Source of the DNA: Callaeas wilsoni
Taxonomy: Eukaryota; Chordata; Aves; Passeriformes; Callaeidae
DNA length: 64,000 bases
Assembly: GCA_013398955.1 (NCBI GenBank)
Contig: VWPU01000914.1
Location: 367,682-431,681 of the forward strand
Direction: 5' to 3'
The notes below the pieces were generated by a model. The model made no database searches. It saw nothing but the letters and a program-made list of their open reading frames with translations, and was not told where the DNA came from. Shown here piece by piece: positions 51,201-63,529 of the stretch (position 1 is its first letter; every line of letters starts with the position of its first letter). The position numbers and the translations under genes were made by a program.

Positions 51201-53084
51201 TTTACTTTCAAGGTAGCCTGATTCCAGATTGCACTGTGTTTTCCAAATGTTTTCCGCAAAGCCGGGGGAAGAGATGCCCACTCCCTATGAGCCTCAAGAT
51301 GGTCCTGGGGTATCCCTCCAGTTCAAGTGCTGTTTAGCACCGCTCCCTGCCAATGGAAACCCATCGCTTGCTTCCAGGAGAGCCTGGGGAAAAAAGCCAA
51401 AAGGTAAAATACTGCAGACCAAAATATTCTGACTGAAAACTGAACCAGGATTTTACTATTAAAAACAGTCCTCAGATTACGGATTATAACTCCTGAAAGT
51501 TGGCGAGGGGGGTTAAATACCCTTTTTAACATGAAGTAATACAGAAACAGAGATCACTACCCTCATTAAAAGGTCCTTTTATTTCCTTATTCAATCCCTC
51601 AGTCTTCTAACATAAATTTTTCTCTGCCACTGACAACTTCTGCATTATTTATACAACGGCCAAACTATAATTGGCCTCTTTCACATGGGTGAATATCAAC
51701 ATATGGGGGAGAAATAGGGCAAGGAGAGAATGCAGATAAGTGACAATTTCCATATTTGTAGAGAAAACAGTTGTACTCTGACAGCATGACAGGTTTTAGA
51801 TGTACTGTTCTGCATTTATACATAGTTGATGCCTAGCTTATAAAGGTTCATTTAGCTATAAAATCATCATGTTGAGCTGCTAAAAGGAGGCTGGAACAGA
51901 ATGAGAAATTCTCATGATCTGTGTGAACAAGACAACCATTTTGCTGTAATTCAATTTTTCACAGTACTAGATTTTTCTTTCTAGACCATTCTGATTTAAC
52001 TTTTAGATCTAACATGAAGATACAATTTTTACTGTACACACTACTATGAAACCAGTGGCCAATTTCCAATTTTTAGAGGCAGAAATTACATAAGCTTAAA
52101 ATATACATCCTATTTTACTCCTGACATTGCCAGGTTTTCTTTTAGCTTAATACAGCACATTTTATTCCCTTCTTTTTACCACAGCGATCAATTGAAAAAA
52201 AAAAAACCCTGACATTTACATCCTGAAGCTTTAACATCACAGTATATTCCCACATAAAGAAATGCGATGCCATGAATTAGAGGGTCACATTATTAGGATG
52301 TTCTGGTTCATAGCTGGGACAGGATCATCTGAAGATTTCTACATATAAACTACACAAAGCTGTTTAAACAGATCTTGCACTACAGCTCAGAAAATATGAT
52401 TTCATCTCACTTACAAGCTACACTAAAACTACAGCCTTAAATTAGGTTAAGGAGGAAGAGATGGGTGGGGTATCTGCGGGGAGGCGAGCAAGGAAGAACC
52501 AAGCTAACCCCTAAAAGCTCTGTGCTCGCTCAGGTGCAAAACTTACTGCAGGTTCAGAGAGGGAAAATACACACTAGCAATGCCTGAGCTGCTGCTTTTC
52601 TTCTCTCCACTGAGAGCTCTGCTGACCAGATGACCAGAGGAGAGGCAATTCTCGCACTTTGCCAAGCGTGCTGCCACTCGTGCAGACCTCATTGGTTCCC
52701 TGCATGCTTCAGGCAAGATCCAAAGCCTGCCGGAGCCACTATCGCTCCCCATATCAGCTTTCATATTCAGGTTTCAGAAAACACCGACTTCCTTAACGGC
52801 TGTGATTCACAGTAATATAAGGCGTTTCCACTCGTGGAAGCCCACTTTAACCAGCACTGACTGGACAAGCCTGACTTCAAACTGCCCGTAACTGCAAGTA
52901 AAATACTGTCACTCCCAATACGAAGGACCTTTATTTACAGTTTTACTGACAAGATAGCCATCTTTCCATGGAGTTGACAGTAAACTTTTCAAGACTATTA
53001 AGACTCTAAGTTATAAAGCTTATTCTTAGTGCTTCTTTTACACTGTAAGATTCTACAGAAAGACACATTGTGATTAGCTGCATT
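51201..53084. other. AT-rich non-coding stretch
   Basis: No gene, RNA gene or classifiable repeat is seen apart from a 12-base A tract at 52195-52206. Confidence 0.6.
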
Positions 53085-53195
53085 AACTTAAAACCAGAAA
53101 ACCTGGGTTCAATTCTCAGCCTTGCCACAGGCTCCCCATAAGGCCTTAGACACATCACTTAGGATTCCAGTGTCCCATGTCAGGTGTCTATAAAT
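53085..53195 (+). mobile_element. MIR-type SINE remnant (5' half)
   Basis: It carries the tRNA-derived MIR 5' portion, 'acctgggttcaattctcagcc' region (53101-53121), then 'ttgccac' (53122-53128), then 'ggccttagacacatcactta' (53142-53161), a diverged form of the MIR 'accttgggcaagtcactt' core. The 'ggttcaattc' piece is the descendant of the tRNA B box. The 3' half is not recognisable. Confidence 0.6.
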
Positions 53196-56100
53196 TGGCT
53201 GGCTAAGTCTCATCTAGTAATCCTGGACTTCTTCCAGTCACTGGAAAGGAACATATAGCTCCAGACAGCAGTCAATCTCATATCAAGACAGACGCCTAAG
53301 GTAGGTCAAATGAATCACCTTCTGAAGGTATGTAAACTTAAATGAGATTAATCCTATCCTTAATCTCCCTCTGCCATTGATCCCCATCTGTCATACAGGA
53401 TTTATGTTTCAACACATCAATAGGATACTACTTTGATTGGCGCCTACGTAATATAAATGACTGTCTGATGTGTACAGACTTGCACACTTCACAAAAAGCT
53501 ATTCCTAAGATCTTTACCTGAAATCTTCACATCTACATTCAAGACAGGCTATCCGGGCAGCTACGTATGTATGACTTTGTATTTGTTTTCTCCATTTATG
53601 CCACCACATATCAGAGTAGTACTAGGTGTTCTCCTGTATCAGCCTCTCATTGAGAGGGGGAGCAGAAATCTCCAATAATTACATCAACCTCTGAACAGAT
53701 AAACTGGCTCCTGTACTGGGGAAGCTGCTGTAGCAGAATTTTGCTAATTCCTTTATCACAGAAACTGCTTTCTGGTATGACGTAGCTAGTCATTTAAGTA
53801 TTACTGGAGCTGAAACTAGTTTATCTCCTTTATGTCAGATAAATTCCCTCCTGGCCGCAGAAGGCTAAAATCCAGGTCCTTTATACCATCACACCTGTAA
53901 ATAATTCAAATCCCAGTTGTGAGCATGGCATTATACATAAAATAGCTTTCTTCAGTAGCAAGTCAAACAGCTTATCCAGTTTTCAACTGGAAGATGGCAA
54001 ATCATGATTACTGGGAAACAGCAAACTTTCTTCTATTTAAAAATGAAAATTTTATCATTTATGCCAGGGTGAAGGTAAAGAGGTTTTAAAGAGTAACTCA
54101 GCATAGTTTCTAAACAGAGCTCCAAACTGGACGTCCAAATCTCCTACTATGAACAGTACTTAATGACGAGCAAAATATACTTATATCTGGCAGAATGCCT
54201 AACAGACAAGTGTTCACATTCGCAGGTATGAAGTTTCCATGATACAATTAAAATCCATTTGAAGGAGAAGGTTGATATGGTTACAGCAATGAGCTGTTTA
54301 TTGATCTCTGGGGGCCTTAAATGATGGCACTTTTTCCAACATTTGGGCTAATTTTTTTTTTTTTTTTCTTGTGCACAAAATGCCACATCCCCAGTCAAAG
54401 ATCTGGATCCTATTATGTTAGGCACAGTATAAACACATTACAAGATATGTCAGGCCCTGTTCTAAAGAGACTGCAGAGCAAACACTGTTCCTCGCAAACA
54501 TGAAGCAGCTCTTGATGAAACAGCTGTCGCCGGTTACAACCCACATTTGGAATTCATGTGTTAACAGAGCATCCATACATAAAAATCATATAAAATTAAA
54601 AAAAAAAAAGAAAGAAGGAACATGGCCACCACACATTACAATGTTTGCTTTTGATTTTTCCCATGTGTCCAGGCAAGCAAGCAGCCTACAAAAACAAAAC
54701 AGGTAAACAGGTTTAAAAGCCTAACCAGCTATTTGAAGTGATGGTGACAATAAATGACTTTTTCTTCCAACTCAACTATAAAACTGCTCTGAAGGGAAAA
54801 AAAAAATAGAAATATATTTTAGGGACATAATTCAGCTCATCTAAAAACGTATGATTCACTAGAAATACATTAACCAGAATTCTGTTCTAAGTGAGCCAGA
54901 ATTGGAAGAACAATATTAGAACAAGTCCAATGGAAGCAGTTGTTTTGTAACAGGAAAAATTTTAGCACATGTTCATTTCAGGCTCTCTTTCTGCACCTTA
55001 TCTAGGGAGAAACTCACATGTATTTACTACTATTAAAACTCACAGCAATTGAACATGCTGTGACTGTTTCCACTTTTACAAGGGTGCTATCCCATATGGT
55101 GGATATGCTTAATACAGGTTAGTCTTAGACACTAACTTGCTGAAACCAGCCAGCCAAGGTTTAGTTCTAACTCTTCTAGGCAGAGTTTGTGTAGGTCATC
55201 ATCTTTATCTCGCACCAACAGGTACGGAATGTTTGACCACCATGGAACAACACAGAGCCTCTCCACTCGCACACGTCACTGCTAAGCCCATTACCTTTAG
55301 TTCCTCCTAACCTTGCTAGACCTAAGTACAGAAAACTCATATAGCCAATAACGGGACAAAAGCTCCAAACTACAACTTGACTAACCACAATCAATAAACT
55401 TGCTGATGGTCTTTAGGAGTGGTAAAGTTTCAGCATGTTCCCCCCACTTATTTTAAGTACAACAGCTTAAGATAAACACTAAGCACTCTTAAACTTTGTA
55501 CCTAGAATTTATTCAATACAATTACCTCTAAGTCTGATTGCAGCAACTACCTGTAAGTACCCTAATAGCCCTACAACTATAAGTAGGAGAGGGTGAGCTA
55601 ATACTTTTCACAATTTGAGGATAAATTCTTATAGGTATTCTTAAGTTATTCAGAACGATCAATACACTTATCCCAAAAGAACCCACGAGAAAGCAAGTAT
55701 TTGGCCTACTGGAAGACAAAACCTTAAACGATTTGTTAACTATAATAATCTGAATAGATCTTCAACTAGGCTCAGTACTCACTACATCCACCTATGACCA
55801 TTCTGACCTTTTGTCCACCCTTGAGCTCATCCTTTCAGACTTATACATTCACCTACTTTAAACACCTAAAGCTAACACTGCTAACTATGCCACGAGGTTG
55901 GATTTTTACCTTCCCAGTAAAGATTACTTTTCTCCATCACAGAAGGTGTCATAGAACTGAGTGGAAGAAGGCACAGTGACACCACAGACTAGGGAATGCC
56001 AGGTGTTGATCCCTTCCAGCAAATTATTTAGCTATGTTCTGTGAAATCAGTAAACACCACTGAATTCATATGTTTTAAAAGTTGCTGAAGCGCATAGACA

Positions 56101-59100
56101 TTCTAAGAACCAAATTTCAACACAAAGCAAATTAAATGCTCCAAGTTTCATTTTAATATTGAAAGGAAATTCAAAAAAGCTATTAACTAGAGTAATATTG
56201 ACATGTTCCATTAAAATTATGCCAACTGTTATTCCTTTCACCTACATGCAATACATACATTTTGGAATTCCATTGACGGGTACTGATATGTGGAAAGGCA
56301 GACAAAAGTTTTGGCTTTTGGGATTCATTTGAATCCTTAAGTAACAGCACAGACAGTCCCTACTAAGGCTGCAAAAGACTCATCAAAAAAGGTTCATCAC
56401 CTTTAATGGACATTTAGCTGGATTTTTCTTTAGAATCTAACTGACATTGCATGAATAAGCAGTGCTCAATTCAAAAATCTGAGGTCTAGCTGCTTGATAT
56501 AAAAATAAAATATTCATTACTATTATTCTTCTTCTAAAATGCTGATTTCCATAGCAAGTTTTATGCCTTGCTCACCTATAACACAACTTTCATCAATATT
56601 TATAAAGAAGAATTAATTCTGAGTAAACAACTCACAATTATTAGCCAGTGTACGATTTATAAAGCCAATATTTGCATATCAAATATTAAAGTGAGCCCAA
56701 GTCATTATTAAAAACAGACATATATTTTGAAAATGACAAATGCAAGAAAAAACTACAGCATGTGACTTAAGGTAGTTTTGTCCCAGATGATTGTATTTCA
56801 ATTTTTCACTATCAGCATTTTCTCCATAAGCTAAAAAATACCCCAAAAAAGAGGTAAATACACATTATTGAAAAACCCCAAACAGATCAATCCTATTATG
56901 CAAGATTTACAAAAATAAAGCAAATATACAAGATGAGAGCAGCAAAGGCCTTACAAAGCTATAGCACATCATGAAGCAGCAAGTGACCTCTGTCAAGGTC
57001 ACATGGATATTGCCTGATGTTTCTCCACTAACTAGCAGCTGAGTAAGCTAACAGAGCATGAAGTAAGAAAGTCAAAGATGATGAGCAAGTGCAAGGTAAC
57101 CGCTTGTTATTAGCATATGAAAAACAACTATGAAGAAATGAAAACTCTTAAAAAGAAAGGCATTCACCATCAGGCTTTTCATAAGGAAATATTAGTATGT
57201 CCCAGATACAGTGAAACAAACAGATCTCTAATTAAATATTTGGGCTGTTAGAAAATACATAAGTTTTAATTTCAGGATCTAGAAATCCTGCAATTCAACC
57301 AATATTCCACTTGCAGTCAAAAACGTGTTTGCCTTCTACCCTCAGCTGGACTACTCGAGGACATCTTTGGCAATTCAGTGGGAGTACACTCTGAAAGGCA
57401 GCCCTCTCATCAGAGATACCTGTTTTCTTACCAGTGCCACCAATTAACTATCCATAGCCTGACACATGGAAAGAGGACATGGAAGATGCTAACCAAGACA
57501 AGTTTATCCTGGTGCAAAGTAGAATCATGACAGGATTCCCTGGCTCAGATGCCAGCCACAAGGTTTGCCACCTGCACAGCCAGCTCCAAAGCCAGAATGG
57601 GTTTGACAGAAGACCATCCTTCTGGTATCATCTCACTGATGGGCATTTGGAAACTAAAGCCTATTTACACAAATCCAGGCCACAACAACGAGACACAGGG
57701 CACTGGCACTCTCACATCTTAAAGAGTAACAGGAATTCTCTTTTTAAGTGAAGTACCTACTAATAAGCATAATTTATAGTTTTAGGACACGTCAGAGGGA
57801 CAAAATAAATGGTAAGAAGAGTTATCAACTTCAAGGGGCTTTAAATCAGGTCTCAAAGATGAACACTAGTTAGATAAATAAACAAAAAATTCTTGTCAGT
57901 AACAATGGATGAAATAGGATTATAACATACAAGGGGAGCTTAGGGGAAGTTCAGACAGAACCTCTTCACACTACGCAACATGTCACATCTTTTAGAACAA
58001 ATGCTATTTAATCCAAGAGACACAGCAGAAGTTAATAGCAGCAAGTTCAACGGGTTGGTGATTTTTAGGTCAAAAGGACAGGTGATTACCTCCTCCATTC
58101 TCAAGGATTAACACAAATCACAAATCCAGCAATTTCAACATCAAATCTAGAACTTGTACCTGGTCTAGTTAAAAGAAAAGAAAATACTGATCTACAGACC
58201 TCAAGTAGAAAGGTGTCATCTGCTCAGTAAGGTGGTTCACACACTTGCTACTCTGATGGACAAAACACTGATACCTCATTTCTAGTCTGGGCTCTTGTAG
58301 CTTGTGTGCCCAGCCAGGTTGCTATGTGAGTTTCTACGTATCAGGGCACAACTTAACACCAGTATTTTCACTGTGTATGGATGAAGGAGCCTTTCAGCAT
58401 ATCCAGCTTTCCAAAGAGAATGGTAAGCTTTTAGGAGTCCCAATAGGAAATAGACTAGACACATCTCAATTGAGAAAACTCAAGTCCCTCCTCTAAATTA
58501 ATTTTAGTCATCCAGCATCCTTTCTGAGTTGGGCACCTTTCCTACTCTCAACACTCCAGTCAGTGTTTACAGCTGCACACAACTTCTTTTCTCTTTAAAA
58601 TAAGAGCAGATCATGTTCCCTGAATGTAATCCCCCAATCCTTCTCAGAACCAGTATTTAGGGGGGACTCGCTTTTTTTACTGGAAGTAGCCAAAAGTATT
58701 ACAGTGCACATTGTTAAAACACATATTCAGATGGAGAATGAGAAACCAAATAAAATCAGTCTATAATAGCACTTTTTCCAACTTTATTAAAACTGGTACA
58801 AAAAACCCAGAAGTATTCTCATGAATATGGATTTTGTATTTTATTCCAGATCATTGTCAAAGGTAATGAAAAGAGTTGGAATAATGGAGATGGCAATTCC
58901 CCATACACTATCTGTTCTGCAATTTATTACATTGGGAAAAAAAAAAAATCTGCTCACACGGACAGTAGTGCTGTTCCTCAGTATTATTTTTACAACTAGA
59001 ACACCACTCTGAACTAAATAAAATGCCTTACTGAATTCAAAACACAAAGCTTACAATTTCAACAAGAAACACAAAGAGTCCTTTTTTAATTTTAAAAAAA

Positions 59101-59337
59101 GTTTCAAAGCTATTTTGATTGGGATATACTACACTATCATTCTTTAACCCTCAACTATTCACCGGTATATTGTGTCTTCTATCAACACATCATACCACTA
59201 AGTTTTCCTTATCACTTTATCCTTTAAAAAAATTTAAAAGTACAACCCTATTTTAAGATTCCTCCCAACTCTAACACTTTATCCTAGAAATGAATGTTGA
59301 TAAAGAAATACTGTCCATAGCTTTGGAAAGAAGTAGA

Positions 59338-59405
59338 AACAAAAAACAACCAAACACAAAAAAACCCAAACCAACCAACCCAATACCAAAACAAAAAAAA
59401 ACTCC
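59338..59405 (+). repeat. A/C-rich low-complexity patch
   Basis: Nearly pure A and C with 'aaaaaaaccc' and 'ccaaccaaccc' units, of the same type as the patches near 37.4 and 49.0 kb. Confidence 0.85.
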
Positions 59406-60505
59406 CCTACATGCTACTAATGGCCATTAAGTGTGCCAAATAAGAGTTACAGCTAGCTTTCATCTGTACACAGACACATTCTCTAGGAAAAGCATGACTG
59501 TTACCCTGAACCAGATAAGCCATTTGTCAAGGAATCTTAATTTCCACAGTGCTTTGCACAAAAGCACTCCAATTACTTTTAACTGCACTATCTACGTAGT
59601 TATTTAAACACATGGACATGACAGTTCATGGGTAAACTCATGTCTCTGAGCCAAGCTGAAGAATGGTTACCAGCCTTTCCGTTTCGCAATTGCTACACTG
59701 ATTTTTCAACCACATGATTACAGAAAAACAATACCCTTAAGATTTAGGTACAAAACAGAACTTGTAAGTGGATTTTTAATCAATTCATTAAAACATCACT
59801 GAGCAGCTTTGAGGCCCTGTGCTACCTAGTTACTACAGCCATGGCTACATTATTAAAGCTACTACAATACATTTGGCCATAAATCCTGAATAGTCTCCAG
59901 GAAACTTACAGACAGCATCCTTAAAAGAACCTAATTGGATTTAGCCACTCCTAAATAAAATTTTATTTTCCTGAAATTTTTATATAACTATAATAATTCA
60001 AAGATGATTAATTATTTGGATTATGTCTTGTGACTTTTTTAAAATTCATAAAATCATCTCCATTTAAAAAGATCCTATAATTATTAGAAGCTTATCAGAT
60101 AAGTACACTGCACAGGAAATATTCCAGATTTATTTCATGTTCTGGTAGACTTCCCTGAGCCTATTTAGGAATGGCTAGAAAAGAGAAGTGGCATACTGAG
60201 TTTGCAATTCTCTGAGAATTTAAAAGATGGCAACACCACTCCCTCTAGTATGGAGAGAAAGAAGTGTTCAGTGCCTGCTGTTTCAGGGAAATACCTCCAG
60301 ACTGGCAGTGATAAGAAAACAGGTTAAGAAAAATGGTCAGCTCTCTCATAAGCCATTCATGTGCTCCTCCTTTAGTCACTTGGGGAAAACAACAGAAGAG
60401 AAAAGCCAGCCTCTAAAACATACTGATTAGACAGTTGTCAAAACTAGTACGTAAGGAGACATTCTTATTACAGTTCCTATCCAGCTTTCAGTCATTACAG
60501 GACTC

Positions 60506-60524
60506 AAAAAAAAAAAAAAAAAAA
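60506..60524 (+). repeat. Poly-A tract (19 A)
   Basis: A simple homopolymer with no retroposon body upstream that I can recognise. Confidence 0.9.
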
Positions 60525-61578
60525 TCAAATCAGTATCACTAAATATTTTTACTTCTTTTTTTATTTAAACAAGAAAAATTTTTCCACATGCTCCTGCACA
60601 AATCGCTCAGCTAATCCATGCAGTCCCTGAGAGAGATTGCCTGTAGCCTGCTCTTAGCCTATCACCAGAAGAAATCACAAAAAACCCTTGTCAGTTGTCC
60701 TCCTCCTAACACATTCTGCTTTGGTGTCTGGTATTTCTGTAAAAGATGTAACACTATAACCACCATTCCCTAATCCCCTCTTTTACTGGGGTGTATGAGT
60801 GAGGAGTAAAGCCTACACTAGCCAAGATGACATTTGTACATAGCAATCCTGAAAATATTTGTTAACCTAATGCTTTGTTTATTTAGTCTGGTAAACGCTT
60901 TTATTTTAACCTCGAGTATCTTTAGTAAATGTCAGCAGTAAACAGAAATTGATAGTTTGCTCCGTTATCTGTATTTCTAATTAAGTTTTTTCCTAGCTAC
61001 AGAGTTATGTCTAAAACAAACATTCTATAGAGAATCAAAGTAAAATCATACGATGAAGTATTTATCTTTGTGAAACTGCATATTTATATAGGCATCACCA
61101 GCAGAGGGAAGGAGATCATGGTATTCATGCACAATAATTCCTCCATGCTTTTCTTCCAGATATGCAGAAATATTTTCTTGTCCTTTTCATTTGTATCACA
61201 AACTTTAATGTCTCTTCCACAGCATGTAATACGAGGTTTTACGCACCCTTTATTCAGAAAGCAGTTCCCAGTAAAGAGTTTATCTCTGTGTTTAAACATG
61301 CACACAAATATAAAACTACATACAAATATTTTTAAAAATGTAATCAGACTGCTGAATGGACAGGAAAAGACAATGATATGCTAAATAAGAGCTTCATTTT
61401 CATGTGAGGAAACATCAATTAACTGAGTTCTGTACAGCTGAGTGGCTTAAAAACTTCTGCCACGACACTAACCTGCTCCTTCTTTTTACTTATTACAGCC
61501 AACCCTACCAAAAGACCATAAAAATTGATTTTATGTTTCCGGTGTCTCTATGCTAGCTGGAAGAATATAGATTTATTT

Positions 61579-61589
61579 CCCCCCCCCCC
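61579..61589 (+). repeat. Poly-C tract (11 C)
   Basis: Eleven consecutive C residues, preceded by T-rich sequence. Confidence 0.9.
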
Positions 61590-63529
61590 AGGTTTCTGAC
61601 AAAAAGAACCTTCCCTTATCTCACACCTTTGCTATGCTAACCAATACTGAGCATCTTCTTGGTCATCTCTTACATCTGATTTAAGTTATGATTAAGGTAG
61701 GAAAACATTTCAGATTGTTAAATCCAACACTGTTCCATATCTATGGTTTTAAAAGGGTTTCTTGACCGTCAGTGTTACACCGGAGGCTATATCCCACTTG
61801 TACTGCTATGGCATACATGGCAACTGATTATTTTTCACATTTGTTTTAAGGAAGTATTAGAACTGCTCTATTAGTCTGTGAGCTACCTCTTTAAATTCTA
61901 CTATCAATCCTTAAAATGGATTTAGCATCTTTCGCATCAAACATTAATAAGGCTCACTTAGGCGCTCTTAATGTGAAGGAAAATTTGGCTTGTATGAAAT
62001 GGCTACACTGGAACATTTCATGCTTTTGCAAGTGCAGGAGTATGATTATTTCCTACGGTATGTCATTATCTTATGCCCTGTGGTTCTTTTTGAAATTATC
62101 TCTTCTCACTCAAGCTGCCTACACTATGTTTTTAAGCCATATAGTTTCAATTTATGAATTGTATGCATGCAAATTTTCAGCAACTGAACCACAAGCCAAG
62201 TAATAGACCACATTAAAGTATATTTCCCTTAGACACTACTAATAGAACTAAAAACCCAAAAAGCTTGGAACAAAAAAAGATATATATTTGACTCAAGACA
62301 TAAAATCAGGTCATTTGTTTCCAAGACAGACAAGAAAATACTATTCTAGACACATGTGCAATCTCCTTACACTTTTCCTGAGCAGGTTTATTTAAGCGTG
62401 GCAGGAGATGTCATTTCATATCCTCACAAAGCAAATTAGTTCGCTGCTTACTTGTCCTTGTACCCAAAAGCTCCCCCCTCCCTTTTTCAGGGACACTCCT
62501 AAAACAACTGCCCATCTGTAACTCTAGATGTCAACTCACCAGGGAAAGGAAACTCCCCTTGGGTCTACGAGTACCATCTTCCCTTCCTTAGGATGAAGTA
62601 ACTCTCTCGGACAATAAAGCAATTTAAACAGCGCGTAACAGATTAACATGCGACATGGACGGCACGCTGCACAGCAGCTCTGAGGATCAATATCACCGCT
62701 GCAGATTAGTAGTCTAGTTGTCGTCTACAACATGTACGTGTATCTAAAATTACTCTGCTGACCTTTGTACAGAAAATATTGTTTCAGAGACAGTGAAATA
62801 TTATTGCACTACAACATTTTGCATTGAGTTTACAAGGTAATAAAGACAGAGCTACTTCTTCACACGCAAATGGCTATTAAATAAGGAAAATAAAACTTGA
62901 CATCCCCTAGACAATCAAAAGAAATTATTTATTTGGATGCCAACATCTGTCTTGAGATTGCGGCCAAGTGCTTTTCTGTGCTCATTTAGGACTCTACTTG
63001 GAAAGCTTTTCAGTTACATCTACCTAGAGATTTCTCTCTACCGCTTCCCATCTGACAGAAATCACTCAGCTGGGTCTGATGAATAATAGCAAAAGGCAGC
63101 TTGTATCAGAGATGATTGAATTACAGATTGTTGAAAGTGCCATAAAGGCTCATTCCAATGACTACATTTAATTTATTTACTATACTGACTACCAGAAGCT
63201 AGTAGTCGTTTGATATCTTTATTTCAGGAAGGCTGGAAACAAAAGAAATATTAACATTCTTTGCCACTTTGTTACTACTGTACCTAGTAGAGTTTGATAG
63301 GCAAAATTAACTTTTAAACAGAGCGCTGATGCCCTACCCATACCGTGTGCGCCTAGGAACCAGAACAGAACGTAACCCAAATCAAAGCAGGGCAAGCGGT
63401 ACTCGGTACGAAGGAAATAATGACAGAGAAGATGAAATTGCATGGAAAGAAAACGCATTAGCCTGACAGCCTTTCTAAGTAATGTGGGAAAGGCTTTTGT
63501 GAATTGATACATAAATGATTAGCTGTTGT

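Larger units (their letters stand above)
53196..63529. other. Long AT-rich non-coding stretch, no gene recognised
   Basis: About 10 kb without a recognisable exon. It holds T16 at 54352-54367, A12 at 54598-54609, A12 at 58937-58948, an A/C-rich patch at 59338-59405, A19 at 60506-60524 and C11 at 61579-61589. The 90-codon frame at 57479-57751 has ordinary protein composition but no recognised motif. A weak minus-strand start plus splice-donor pattern at 62540-62577 is discussed under findings. Confidence 0.55.

Noticed and set aside
53101..53125. tRNA B-box-like sequence suggesting a tRNA gene
   Set aside because: There is no cloverleaf or A box at the right distance. The context fits the tRNA-derived head of a MIR SINE.
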